Assembly: GCA_900708905.1 (NCBI GenBank) | Contig: CAADRB010000114.1 | Location: 123,368-187,367 of the forward strand | Source: Hymenolepis diminuta | Lineage: Eukaryota > Platyhelminthes > Cestoda > Cyclophyllidea > Hymenolepididae | DNA: 64,000 nucleotides | Direction of reading: 5' to 3' | Part shown: piece after piece, positions 12,301-27,300 of the stretch | Layout: each line of letters opens with the position of its first letter | Position numbering within the stretch: position 1 is the stretch's first letter | The notes under the pieces: model-generated | The model's database searches: none | What the model was told of the DNA's origin: nothing | What the model saw: the letters and a program-made list of their open reading frames with translations, nothing else | Made by a program: the position numbers and the translations under genes

Positions 12301-15300
12301 TACGTATATCCGAAACAAAATTGCTCAAATGTGGAAATTTCCTCGGCTTTTCCTCTTAAAAAATACGAAAGCACATTTGCTCTTTATTTAATTTATCGAA
12401 TTGATAGCTTCCTATTACAAGAGACTCAAAGGCAAATGCCAAACTTTACAACATCAGATAATTTTTGACTTTTAGGGCAGACAAGCATCTTTGTATTTTG
12501 CAATGGCGACCCAAAATGTCAGACACCCGTGTAATGGAAAGAGGTCATATTATGTGGTGGGTATGAGGACGCGCTTCAGTGCGTCATCGCATGTCTGTCT
12601 TTTAACCAACATGTGAAAATTCATACTGAGATTCACATGGTACTTGTCGTGATTCGCATACCGACTTAAACTATGATTCAAAATTAAATTTGTGTAAAAT
12701 ATCTAAAATGTAAATAAAAATATTTATGGCAAGTAGTTTAACTTATTACTTATTTCATAAAAGATCGAATTTGGAGAGGTAAAGGGTATGTTAGATGCTC
12801 AGTAAAAGTAGATACTGACTTGCAATATGGATGCACATACATACTGAAAATGAAGAGACGATCTTAAACTTACCACCATCACAGGTTGGCCCGCTAAGAC
12901 CTGTTTTCCAACAATTGCAAAGATATCTTCCACCCGGTAGAACTGTGCAAATGCCACCATGACAGTAGCCAGCTGGACAAGCGACTGGATCAGAACAAGT
13001 TGGTCCTTGGAATCCGGTTCCAAAACAGTTGCAGATGTACCGACCCCCGCTAACTGTGCACAATCCTCCGTTTTGACAGTAACCTGGAGGGCATGTTTTC
13101 GGCGTCTCACATCGAGGGCCCTTAAAAAACACAAACAGAGTCATCTTTTTCAATTTCATCAAAGTGATTGAAAATGGTATAAAAAATCTAAGACTGACCT
13201 GGTAATCCGTGTTGATGCAGTTGCATACGGGCATACCGCTCTGCATTGTGCATTCACCACCGTGGTAACAATAGCCAGGAGGACAAGACTTTGGAATTTC
13301 GCATTGATCACCATCGTAGCCTTCAGGGCAACGGCAGTGCGGTCTACGATCTGGACCTGCATAACAAGTTCCACCGTGTCGGCAAAATCCTGGTGGGCAG
13401 ACTTGCAGTTGGCATTGTGGTCCCCAGTACTCCAATTGGCAGTCACAGACCGGACGTCCTTGTTCAACCCTGCATGTTCCTCTCCCAGAACAGTAGTTTG
13501 GCTGACATATAGGATTCTCGCACTGATCTCCAGTATATAATGTGTAAGAACAATCACAAAATGGTTGGCCGCTTGGAAGAACGTGACAAACACCACCATT
13601 TTGACAATATCCATCAGGACAAATTGGATTTGTGCACCGGTCACCAGTATGCCCCGTTCCCGTACAGTCACACATAGGAGTCGAACCTGACATGTAACAC
13701 CGACCATTATTTTCACAATAACCAGCAGGACAAACTGGGGATTGGCATCTAAAATAATAAATTTGTTAATACTTAATCGAATTCAGTTAGTAAGTATGGA
13801 AGATACATACCTATCTCCTCGGAAGTCCGCGGTACAATTGCAATGTGGACTTCCTTCATAAACGTAACAATAACCCCCATTAAGACAGAAATTGGGAAGG
13901 CAGATTGGATGAGTACAGCGATCTCCACGATAATCTGTTCCTGTGCAATCACAGTAAGGGCGACCATTTTGAACAACGCAACGTCCACCATTGGCGCAAT
14001 AGCCATCGGGACAGATTGGTTGTTCGCAGAGCGAACCGCCATGTCCAGTATTGCGACAATCACAAACAGGTTGTCCATTAATGACTGAACAGACTCCGCC
14101 ATTCATGCAGTAGTCTGAACGACAGATACCCTGTTCACAGTGTGGTCCTACATAACCCGTGTCACGACAATCACAGACCGGTTGGCCATTCTGAACAATA
14201 CATCTACCTCCATTGAGGCAGAAACCAGGCCTGCAAATAGGCTGCTCACATAATTGCCCACCATAGCCAGTATTGGTGCAATCACACACTGGACGTCCGT
14301 TTACGATAGAGCACACTCCACCATTCATGCAATACCCAGATCGGCAAATTGCGTTTTCGCAGTGTAGACCTTCATAGCCAGTACCACGACAGTCACAGAC
14401 GGGACGATCATTCTGAACCATGCAACGGCCACCGTTGCGACAGTAATCAGGTCTACAGATGGGGATTTCACAGAAACGACCTGAGTGCCCAGTTGACGAA
14501 CAATCGCAGATGGGCTGTCCACCTTGAATAATACAGCGTCCACCATTTCTACAGTAATGTGGCGAGCATACTGGTTGATCACAGTAGAGGCCACTGTGAC
14601 CAGTTCCAGAACAGTCACATACTGGACGACCATTTTGGACGAGACAAACGCCTCCATTTCGGCAATAATCTGGAGGACAAATGATCGCATCACACCTTGC
14701 TCCTCCATAGGGCGTATTACGACAATCACAGACGGGTTGACCATTGACAACTGTGCATATGCCACCATTTTTGCAGTAGTCAGAAGAGCAGACGGAAAAT
14801 TCGCAGTGATCACCATAATATCCGGTCCCTTGGCAATTGCAGACTGGATTTGTGCCAATAATACTGCAATAACCTCCATTTAGACAGAAGTTTGGGGGAC
14901 AGGTAGTCACACGATCTTCACATTTGGGACCTGAGTAACCAGTATTGGTACAGTTGCAAAGAAGAACAGTGTCACTAACTTTGACGCAAATTCCACCATT
15001 GAAACAATAGTCTGGAGTACATCTGACTAGATCTGGAGCCAAATGGCAATACACAGTTAATCTGATTATTCATAATGTTAACTCAACATGCAATAAAATA
15101 TATTTAAATATATAGACATTTTTAACACAACCACACGTTTACAAATTGTCTCACAGTAAATGAAGCGGGAAATTAAAATATTAAGCGAGCAAGCAGATCA
15201 TTACATTTTAATACCTCTTTAGCGTTACTGAACTTTTCTTATTTAAACCGTCATTTAAGCAATATTTAGTACACACAGCCAGTATGAAGACAAAAATAAA

Positions 15301-18300
15301 TTTATCAGTAGACAGAAAGATGGACGAACACACATAATATGTACATATTTGTCTGTTTTATTATGTGAGCATGAGGGTGCGATATGTTCGTTTTAAGCGG
15401 ACAACAAAAGAGAAGTAGCAGAAATAGCTACTGAAATAAAATAAAGTAGGAACATGCGATTTCATTTATGGTAAGACGAAGTAAGCCAAACTCACCATCT
15501 GTGGAAAGAAATTACGGTAATAAAATTAATAAATGCACTAGAAAATTGAGTGAAGATCGATTCTATAATCTAGTTAGAAGTTCAGGTGTTTGCAAACAAG
15601 GAATGACAAGAAAACTAAAAAAGGTTGACTAATTAGAAGACTTGCATCTACCATACCTTACCCTGTTTGCATTCACAATCCTCTTCAAATCGGAAAAAAA
15701 ACATGATAAAACTTGTTTTCTTCATGTTTCTAGCTAAAACTAATCTATCTATTGACGGACTATTATTGATTTAATGCAATCAGTTCATTACGGAGCAAAA
15801 TCATAAATGTGATTTTAATCATTCACAAAACAATTTCCCTCGAGTTAAACCATGAAAACATTGAATTTAATTTTCATATAATTTCAATTACTGCGAAGCT
15901 AATTATACTACTTAACCATCATGGTTGTAATTAATCGATCCATTTTCTACGGCACATATACTTTCCTTTTTACGATCTGTAACGACAAAGCAATGTCAGA
16001 TAGCATAAAGCTATTCTAATTTTAAATTTAACAGTTAAAATAACCGCGTTTTTCGATACTACGCCTTTTGAATTTAACAGTATTTTGGTTATATATAGCT
16101 CCACATACCTCGGCAGTATCCACGTATAATTTCTCCAGTAGGATAGCTTTCCAGATTAGCGTCGTACTTCTTCAACAAATCGACTAAGAATCGATCAGTT
16201 CTTGTGCTAAAGCCTCCTAGACATCCTGTCAAGGCCGGTGGACTCATCTCGTATCCACTTGGCAACGATGTAGGTGCATGCAGTCTGATGATCTCCAAAA
16301 TCTTGCTCCAAATACGCGGAACACCACCAAAGTGGAAAGTCAGAGTATTAAGAGTGTTGTGTTGAAGTCGATGTCCAAAAGTCTGGAAAACAAAAATGTG
16401 TTAGAAGATTCGATATAAAAGTATGGGTCTGGAAGACGACACTATAGTGAGGTACACGAACACATCAACGACACTTATAATGAGAAAGCGCGGTCGCAGC
16501 GTACCTGTGCGAAGATGTGTTTGGACAGAAAAAACAATAAATAAAATTACAGTTGAAACATGCAAATCGGCGCGTTTTGATGAAGTGTATGTGACAGAAT
16601 TCATGGTCATTTCTAATCTGGATATTTAATTCTCATTTTAGATTAATCCAGTGAGAGCTCGAATAGAGAGCCCGATGACAGAAAGACCACCATAAACAGC
16701 CAAAGACGTACCAAATGAGGCGACAGGTAGGGGGCTAAGGTGAACACCTTGATCGTCTGCAAGAAGGTAGGATTTAGAAGTGATATTTTTTAACTTCTAA
16801 AATCGACTCTGATTTAATTAACTTTTAAGTTTTTACCGAACAAAATAGCTAATAAGAATTTCGTTGTGTAACGGGTTAAAATGACATAATATGGACATAT
16901 TTTGTGCTGGTGGAGTGAGAACAAGATAACGGCGGGTTTCGAATGAGTAATGGGCAAAACTCACCTCTCCGTTGGCAAAGAAGATTCTCTAAGATGAAGG
17001 AATGGAATCGATGGCTGAATGAAATCAATTGCTTAAATGTTGTCCCAATAAAGTTAAGTCAAAGGAGTAGGTAGTATTAAGGCAGTTGACAATCACAGTG
17101 GTACTATGCAGGAAAAATATGGTGATTCTAATATGATCGATAATCAAAAATGAATTGTAGGGCTTCATTCTTGAGCTAATCTTCACTCATTGCCAGTTTA
17201 ATTGGCGCACATATGAATAATGTCATATGTGCATTTACTGAAACGGTGTTAAATTTGTTCAACAAGTGATTAGTAAACTTAATTCAAAATACTATACAAG
17301 TGTTATTACACTTAAAACTGCCTTTCTGATTGTGCAAATAACGATTTCTATTTCATTTATTGCTTAATATGTGTCTTAGGTCGTTTCAGCTTCCGTCCGT
17401 TGCTAAATGATAAACATACCCACTATGCGGTTGAAGTATAAATAGTGCTTGAAAATGTAGAACTGCTATGGAACAAGAATAGTGTTTCATTTGTACTCCC
17501 AGATTATTACTGAACTCACCTCAGGGGCTGAATCATCAACAATTACGACAAAGCGACCCTTAATACGATCAAGACCAAAAGTAACGCGATGCCAGACGTT
17601 GTCAGAGACGGTAATTGGACTGTTAATTATCTCTTGGACACCAGTAACTCCTCCGATTGAGTAGATTAGGTGGAGACGTCCCTTGAGGATCATCAGTGTG
17701 AAATGAGACCCTGTCGTCTCATCTCGTGCCTAAATAATTAAAACATCAAAATAGTTATCTATTCTTTCTATTTTTCTAGTTTTTTATCCCTTTGAACTTA
17801 CGTGAGTCAGTACACCATCATACTTTGTCTTAAATTCCAAAAGCCACATATCACCAGCATCTGTTGCTTTCATAGGAACCTGGATGGTACCCCAGTTGAG
17901 TTTTGATGTGCAGGTAATTGAATAAATAGGCTCTCTTGGCCAACTTGGGAAGGTTGGAAGTTCCAAACGCGGTGTCAAAACGTCAGTAGTGTAGTGAGTA
18001 GGAAGTTGTCGAGTTCCAAAGAAGTCATACTGGTTCCAGTAAAAGTTTCTCATTTCACCAACGAATTTGGGTCCTCTTGGAAGAAATCCAGCCATATTGC
18101 CGTAAGGTGGAGACGCATAGTTGTCCGGCATCATTCCACCGACGTAGATTTGTTGGGCTATGTTATTGAACACACCTTTTGGAATTTCAACAGTCAGGAC
18201 ATCGTCTTTTTCGCTTGTGTTATCTACGCTAATATATAGGAATTGTGCACGACGTCGGATTCTTAGAGTGTGCCAGTTGTTGTCGTTAAGCCGTGGACTT

Positions 18301-21300
18301 TGAAGTATAAATTGCTACAAAGGGAACGTAAGGAAAAATTTAATGGACTTTTCAAGGAAGCCTAGTAGGTTAATTATAACGGGCGTACAGAATCGCGAGG
18401 AGGATTGCTAGCTTTATTCATATTGGTGGTAACTTTAATGAGACCATTCTCCAGTTCCACGCGGAAGTATTGCTTTTCTGCGGTAGAAACGGCCACAAAC
18501 AGGGGACTGTATAGGCTTTCGGTCTTAAACTGAAGATTGATATCGTCCGTATGTGTGGTGAGAGTATTCATCTGTCTTTCAAAGTCTATCATTAATACCG
18601 TTTCACCATCGAATTCAACAATTGGAGCATCTGAAAATCAAATTTTGACATAATTTCTACTGTTATTATATAAGTAGAACAATTGATAAAACTATTTCCT
18701 ACCGCGATTGCAAGACTCTGAACGGCGAATGTCCATAACACCTTCTCTAAATGTCTTGTCCGACGCAGAACAGTCACAGGCAAAATTCATTGGCTCAAAG
18801 AAGGGATAGGAACGTTCATGACACTGCCCTCCATCACAAATTTCCCGATTACAACGCAGTTCTGGAGCTTTACAAACACCAAATTGGATACCACGACTAA
18901 AGTCTGTGTGCTGATTCATTCGGCTAAAAGAACCAAAAGACAGATCAATATCCATTCACAACTTTGAAGTTAGGTAATATAATTTGACTCACGATGCGGG
19001 ATCTAAGAACTTATCATCGTTTACACGGATAAAGTTGATACAACCAGCAAAGTTCTCTCGAGACCAAACAATCCAAGGGAATCGTGAGGGCTGGTCGATA
19101 CTACCGAAGTAAGTGTAGCTAGAAAATTCAGCTTGATGGCGCGAAGTTCCTTGGTCGACATCTATCTCCTGGTCATTATATTTCACCTAAAGTTGTAATC
19201 TTATTAGCTAGCATGCAGTGGTCTATTTATTGTCGAAGTTAGTGATATTTTAAACGTTGACATCGGGGGGAAAGATTTAATTACGGATCCAGTGCCAAAA
19301 TCTTATAAAATTCCGCTAAGTTAAGTAATTAATTAAATAAATCAATCATAAACTCACAATAAAACGATGTTGAGGAGTTCTTTCTACATAGACACGGTGG
19401 GCTGTTCCTGTATTTACTTTGCGAGTTACCGGATTCAGCTGAATGTGTCTATAGTGATCACCGATACCATATGCGAAATACACATTCCCATCAAAAATTT
19501 CAACGCAGACAAAGTCTGTGTGCTCTCGATCAGGGCCCCTAGAAGAGTAGAAAATAATAAAGAGTTAATTTTACTATTCAATTAATAATACTGAAGTTTT
19601 ATGGTCAGGTAGATAGAGGTAAAATTGCTCTGTCAAAAAGCGAGACTTGACGTATTCTAATGTTGTGAACAAAATGACAAGACGGCGAGAAATCTATTAT
19701 GGAAAACAGACCATGTGCAATTTTCATTTACAATGTTTAGATATTTGTTAAGATTTAGCTTGAAAACGATAAGATCTAAAGATCACCACACAGAAAAACC
19801 TCCACAGACAGACTTTTTTCTAAATGTATTTTGAGGAAGTTCTGGTCTTAGATTAGGCGTTAATTATTGAAACAGATAGGCCAAATTTTTGTAAATTTTT
19901 AGATAACCATTCTTCACAGCCATTAAGGATACTGTAATCCGGAGATGACAAAAGGATCTCCAGAGACTATAACTCTTACAATGGATTAACTGGATCCTAT
20001 TTTCTTAATTTTAGTTCTAGAAATCCATTTAATAAACGCTCTCTAGTCGTCTCGGTACGAAAATTCGTTTAAACATGCACATATTGTCTGCGGTAATTGC
20101 ACTCGTAATGCAGCTGGCAGACCGTAGTCGTAATTGCGCAGAACATACCTGACTCACTACACTGCTAAAAGCAGTTAAAACTGTGCTTAAAATCTGTCAT
20201 GTCTATGCCTTAGTTAAAACGAAATTTGCACAAAAGGCTTGCCCTCTTATATCCACACAAAAAGTCTAAAATGCCCCGCAATAAAATGCCCACATTTTCC
20301 CTATTCCGTGTAAGAAAAAACACGCGTGAGGTATTGATTTGGTGCCATTTGTACACTGAATCACCAAATGCAGATGTTCAAGCGTGCGTTGCAAACACTG
20401 TATTCGCTGATTGGTTTACCACCAACCAAACAGGAAGCAGATCGATATCAGCCGGCCAGCGCCTGCCAAGACAGTTGACAGCACGGACGCACAAACGCCT
20501 ACAATCCGCACTTGCATGTGAATATGCCCGCATTTGCGGTGGAAGCGAGAGGGTAGGGAGCACTCGCGCAGTACTTATGCGGCCCAAGATTTTGTAATGT
20601 GCAGCCCTAATGTTTGATCGGATTTTTCTTCGGGGCAAGACATTATATTTGCTCCCATGGCAAAAGTACAAAATCATGAGATGACCTTTCGTCACACTGA
20701 AAATCGATTTCACGGTCAAATTATACGTGCACTTTTAAGTGTAGATAAGCTGATAGAGTGAAAGCAAACCAATGGAGCTATAATAAAAAATGAAGTTCAC
20801 CTGTAAGTAAGTAAATTAGGCTGCATTTGGTATCATAGTGTAATTTAGACTTAAAAATTAATCAGTTATGAAGGCCTTTTCAAACAGAAATAAAACAATC
20901 CCATTTTTGCTTTCGATTTTAATTTGCCTTTCAATTATTTATATTCCTGGTAACATTTCACGTTAGCTACCACAAAAAGAGGTGAAACTAGACGCAAAAG
21001 TGGTATATAGAATACAGGCATTTGAAAGAAGTTTCAGTTCTGTCTGATTTTACCACTATAAATATTCAATCAAAACTATTTATTTTCGATCAAAAAATGA
21101 CAGAGATTTTATTAAGTCATATAATCTTGTGAAATCGTATTGTTTTACTTTAGTCAGATTAGCCGTAAATTGAATTTCAAGAAATTTATTCGAAAGGTAA
21201 CTAGTGGAACTATGCCAAAAGCCATATAACGGCGTTATTCTTACTCTATCGCAGGGCTGAAGGTTCCCTTTTCACTATATACTTTGATGAAACGAATTTT

Positions 21301-24300
21301 TTACTAATGAAAATAAATTTCTCTAATTTAGGAAGAAATTACTTTGCGAGAAAATGAACTAACTCGATCATTCCTACCTTGATATGTTGATGGAGGTATT
21401 TTGCAAAGAAATAGAAAAGAAAATCAAATTATTTCCGGAAAAATTGAGGAAATGTAATTAAATGCTCTGTTTGATCTTTCAGTAAAAACAGTTTCGAAAT
21501 GCCGGCTCTGACACAATAAAAGTAAAAAGAGTTTGATTAAACCGTACGAAATGGCGCCAAATGTAAATTTTACTAATGCCAAACTGTATGAAAACTAGCC
21601 CTCTAAAGTGTATGCCGCACATAATTTTCAAACGACTGCTTAGAGCGCTAAGAACGAAGTGGGAGAGAGATTTATGGTATGACAACAATTGCAATACAAT
21701 AGAAGTTTTTACAAATGCACTGGCTAAGCGAGTCTTACTGCAACAACTGTTGAAAATATTAACATCTATGGGAAATTAATTTTGTTGTAAATAAACAGAA
21801 AAGATTTAAAGTAGAGCAAATTTTTAAAAAAATGAGGAGATTTGGAAGAAGTAATTATATGCAGATTAGAAGAACGTTAAAATTTTGATTTCATAAAGAT
21901 ATGTTCAAACTGATCGAGCAGTATATTTCAGTAAGAGAATAAATGATGAAATTAAATATATTCAAGATGGTCATTAATTGGAAGGCAATAACCTAATTTA
22001 GGCCGGATGGTTCTTTTAGTTAAACATTAACTTACACGAAGAATAGAACTCCATTAGGTTCAAAAGTTCTGAATTCCATTTCGAAGGAGTGGAAGGTAGA
22101 GAAGTCCCATGTATCGAAGCGCACGACGGATGACTGAGTCCCCATGAAGGTCACTGGAATAGGAGAGGTGTGAAGGGTTATTCCAGCATGTCCACGAGTT
22201 GAAGCCGTCGGCATCAATGGTCCGTTGGGATCGATAATTGAGGTTTTTGGAACCTGCACTGGTGGACGATAAGGCATGTGGTATTCGTATTCAACGACGC
22301 CATTTCGGAGAACATTTCGATTCCAGTTAGGATCACGAATCAATTCCAGCATGTTCAAGTTTGTGATACCGGACCCTTCTTGTGTGATTTTTGCCTAAAA
22401 ACACAGCAAAATCGCTAAATTTTTAACATTTTCCATTGTAATCTCGATTTGACTATTAGCAAGATAGCATTAACTTGAGGGAAGATATAAGGTAGAAGTT
22501 AAACTTAAGTCTTTAAAAACTGGCAACAAATATTGTTATGAAAATCCATTTATTAAAAGCACTGAACTTGAAAGGCTATTGCATTTCACAAAAATATTTC
22601 TTACTAAACACTCGAAACATATTACAAAAAGCATTATATTCAGAGAAAACTGTTACTATTTTCCAAAATGTTTGCGAACATTTTAACTCAGTAAGCCGCA
22701 AAAATCGCATTGTTAGTATATTCTTTTAACCCGCATTCATTAAACAGTGTAGTACTACATTTACTGTGCAGAAAGATAAGAGAAAATATCAGTGCAACCA
22801 CATGTGCTTTTGGCATTCAAATGCGACGAAATCGCAAGAAAAAAGGACTAATGCGCATTTAATAAGGTTGGGAAATTAATTATTAAAGAATAAAGATGTG
22901 GGGTTATATTAACTAGATTGACGTAGGAATCTGAGAACTTACAGCTGTTACGCTGCCATCGAAGTTTCTTTCAACCTCTCCGTCCGTTGAAATGGCTGCA
23001 TTATCTGAACCACCGATATAGATTACTCCATTTTCTGGAATCAGTGGAGCCTTTCCCGAGACGATCTTTTTAAACTGTTGCTGCGTACCCAGGCTTAATC
23101 GAAGCTACATATAAATAGAAAAAAATTAGACCATAAGCTCTAATTTCGAAACACGTTTTAAATTTCTCCCTCAATACAATACTACTGTTAAATTTAATCT
23201 GAACTTATCAGTAATCAAAACGTACTAACGTAAATGCGTCCAAAATTATAGAGATTATAGTAGAGATTAATGGGAACGCTTTTCATCGATAACGAAGAAA
23301 TTGCAAAAAATACTTCAAAATGGAAGGTGGTTTAAAATCATCGGAACAAAGTATTTCATTCTTCATCCTCTAAAGGGGGAACCAGCCGACGGCTGCAAAA
23401 TTATGTTGAAGCTAAGCAAAATCAATAATTAGGCGGATTGAATCTTAATATTTGCACGTCCCGATAGACAAGCTTTTTGGGTTAACGCTTCCGATGGAAC
23501 AGCCATTTTTTCCCTCCAGCAAAAATGCCCGATTTTAGTGCGCGAAAAGTGTATTATAGATTAATAGAGGTGAAATTAGGTTGTTAGGACTCAAGCATTG
23601 TTAAATTTCACTACATAAAAGCTTAGACTATGATTAAGATCGTAAGCGAAAACTTACAGTTAATATGTAATGTCCGGCCTGCATAAGTTAAGGTAGAAGG
23701 AGTTAGGGAATGTATAAATATTTCTTAAGCACTAAAAAGGAAAACTTTTTCTGGCTTTGGGCGAAGAGGCTGTTGTTTTGTCATAAGGCTAAGCCAATTT
23801 ATCACAGAAACGTTTGCAGTTTGCTTATAACACTGTTTCTTAACACAACTTACAAATTTGCTATTTGAACCCTCTCTTTCATTAGCAACCGTGGATCAAC
23901 TCGGACAATTTTAGAAGTCAGAAGTAACAAATTTGTGCGTAGAACCCTTTCTTTGATTGTTGATTTTAATAGGTGGGTGGAAAATAGAGAAGGATCACTT
24001 ACCACATCTTGATATCGATTGAGTCTCAAACGGTGCGTCTTCCCCGGTTCCAAGGTCTCGTTGATTACTATTTCTTCTGTTAGAGTTCGTTTAGCTCCGT
24101 AGGTTTCGTCATAGGCGATGTATTTGTAATAGAGCCTTCGATCCTAAAAGACGATATTAGCTGTTAATAAATGTACTTGAGTTAAATATTTGGGTCCATA
24201 TAATTTTAAATACGTGCTTTATTGTCCGCTTTATTGAGCTACAACTATCCAAACTCTAAGATGAAGAAGGAGGAGGGCATGTGGCTCAAACAACGGTTCA

Positions 24301-27300
24301 CTATTGAGAAAATAAATAAACTTATTTAGGATTGGAAATAGGATACATGGTTGGGAGACTATTTGACTGATCCTGCTAACATTGGGTTCTTCGCTTGTGA
24401 TCTTTCATATCCGAGTCTGAGCGTAGAAGCCCAATAATCGACAATTCCGTATATGAAAGATAAACTTACTAGTGCACCGTGTGCACTCTTAGTTAACTCA
24501 ATCGAAAGCACCGAAAATATTCGATTAGGCTCCTTCACTTTTGAGCTTGCCATTACTCTATCTATTTTTAGCGTGTCTTGATTGTACTAGGGTTGAAATA
24601 GAGAACTCGATAATCGCCAGACATTGAAATTCCTTTTTAATAATCCTTTCACATATCTATATATTCACAATTTTTAAACATGAATGTTCTTCAATATGAC
24701 AGAATGGTTTGGATGCTCATGTTATGAATCAAACTAAATAAGAGAGTTTCATTATGTCGTATTCAAATAGTAACAACCTTTTTGGAGATGAATAAATAAA
24801 AAATAACTAAGGGATTTCCCACGAGACTTAATTCTTCTAGATGGTGAAAAGAGTCCGCCACAGCTTTTAGGAATCAAGATTACCAATTATGTAATTTAAA
24901 TATTTCCAACTTTTTTGCATAATCAATGAGATCAGTTTGTGATGATCAGTATTCCACTTCATATTCTTATATTTTTCATTAGACAAAGGAGAAATGCAAC
25001 TGGCATGTAAATGACCATTTTGATGATCAAAATGCTTTTAGACTGGAAATTTCCAACTGGTTAGTTTTTTGCTTGATTGCACATTCAAATCTTAGATTGT
25101 GATATATTCAAAGCTCTATTTTACAAAATAGGTAGAATTTTGGGAATCCAAAGAAATATAATAATCTCAAAATGTAGACTACTACTATAGATAGACAAAA
25201 CCCCAAATCAAATTAAAATTAGAATGATGTACTTTACTCAACTTCTGAAACAAGGTAACGTTCAAGAGCATTCATATTTAACTACAAGCTGCCTTTTGAA
25301 CCATAATATGCCAGCTTCGAATTCACCTGACCCCAGGCATACGGCAACGTAAGTGACCTCGATAAAGTTCACGACATTTTTTCACGTCAATTCAGGCATC
25401 TACTTACTAACCTTAATGATGATGAAGCTTTTTGAAGCCGCTCCTTTGGCAAACCATAGCAGACCTGAAGTGACTCCAGGTTTGAGCACAAAGTCCAATG
25501 CGACCTCCTCTCTACCGACTTCCGCGTCTGTTCTTGGCAACCTGATCCTATTTTGAAAATCAAATCTAACGAATCCGTTTGTTCCATCAAAGTTAATGGC
25601 CGAGATATTGGCTCCGCGATCGGAGTTGTAGACGTTGCGCTTAGGTCTTGCAAATCCAGACAGCGACTTCAACTGGCGAATAGCAGCTAACGTCAATATA
25701 CGTCGTGGATGGTTCTTTGGCCCAACAGAAACGCCAGCTTCTTGAACTGCATATGGTGGATAAAGAGGTCCCGCAAACATTTTTGAATCACCATAAACAC
25801 TCTCTCCTTCCGGATTACTAATCACCAAGTCCATTTCAGCGGTATTAGGTTTCGCTAGAAGTTCTACGGTAGTCCAGTCAGAAATTCCTCCAGGAAGGCG
25901 CGCTTCAGAGACCACATGGTTTGCCCAAGAGGCTCTAACAATTTCAGATTCAATTTCATATTCCACTAGCAGGTACGGTTCCAAGGAAACCAATTTGACT
26001 GGAACATTTAATCCAGAGGATCGGTCGATATCTTTAACATGAAGGAAATCAAAGCGCAGGTAGACCACACCTTAAACATTGAAAAACAAGATATGTTTAA
26101 CCTTTACTTTATGACACAAGCGCAGATTACTACAAAATTTGCATAGAATGATACACTGCACGCACACAAATAAAAAGTTGCTTCATTGAGCATGCTTAAA
26201 GAAACAACCTTGCGGCAAATAAAATATCGCACAATCGCTCAGGGTCACATATATTTATCAATGTATACCTCTCTCGTTTCTTAAATAAAGAAACTTACCA
26301 TTTGAACAAGCAGAAAAATTCCAGGGACATTTATCTGCCTCTTCAAGTGTGGGTTTTGCACGAATTCCATTCGTTGAATACCAGCGAAAGTCATCGCCAG
26401 AAGGTAAAATCATGTGTGACGTAAGCGAGTCATCACTGTTTGTATCCAAAGGCGGTAAAGTGAAAATCGGATGCCCAATACTTGAATCAAGACGAACAAA
26501 AAGGAAATCAGTCCCATTTTTATTGTCGCCTTTTTCTCCTCTAATTTGATGGAAATCTAATTCAGTTTCTTCATCAAGAAGATTTAGATATCCTGAAAAG
26601 AAAAGAGTCGCATGTTTGAAACCACCAATAAAAGATAGTTCGCTTTGATCTATTCAAATTTCAAAGGAGTCTATAAAAGGCCATCTTCGAATTCGCATAG
26701 CTCTTCAGTTTAAGTGAATCATACACGGATTAAAATATCAGCTTACAAGTGAGGAAGAAATACAACCATGCCATTTCTTTAAATATTCAGTTGGAATTTA
26801 ATTTGTTGTGGGCAAGATTTTCTCCCCCATTCACACACATAATATAATTTTATTCATAGTAAACTTCAGTCTTGACAATAACTAATTTTCCGTAAAGGCA
26901 TTTTCCGGGTCAGAGAGCTAAATCAGCAAAAGTACTTTTCGGACAACAAAAAGTGCGAAAATCAATGCGAATTTTGAAAAGCGCATGATTGAATTTAAAG
27001 ACGCAATAAATTTGCCATCACTCGGATCTTTTGTGGCGCTTTGTGGCTAAATTCCCATTCAAAAAATCAGCAGTCCATTCAAGTTTAGATACAATACAAA
27101 AACTGTTATCTTAAGTACTCACTCACAAAATTGCAAATATTCATGATGATACTAATTAAAAAATAAATAAATCTAACTAAATAAATATATTGGTTAATTT
27201 AATCAGAAAATAAAAAAACAAATAAAAAGTAGATTTTTTACCTTCATAAATGAAAAACAAACATCGATCATATATCGTAAATAAAAATTCAAACACTATT

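Noticed and set aside
12959..14883. Long plus-strand and alternate minus-strand frames over the EGF array
   Set aside because: They are shadows of the repeated EGF exons; repeats keep other frames open too. Only the Cys-patterned frame makes sense.
16640..16755. Possible extra exon in LamG D, with a fine-looking CTTCTTGCAG acceptor
   Set aside because: No phase gives a clean join: the in-phase reading hits a stop without a donor, while exons 12-13-14 already make a complete LamG.
20226..20719. Overlapping open frames on both strands (123 and 113 codons) in intron 6
   Set aside because: Both follow from the GC-rich islet, which has few stops. No domain, signal peptide or splice context supports either.
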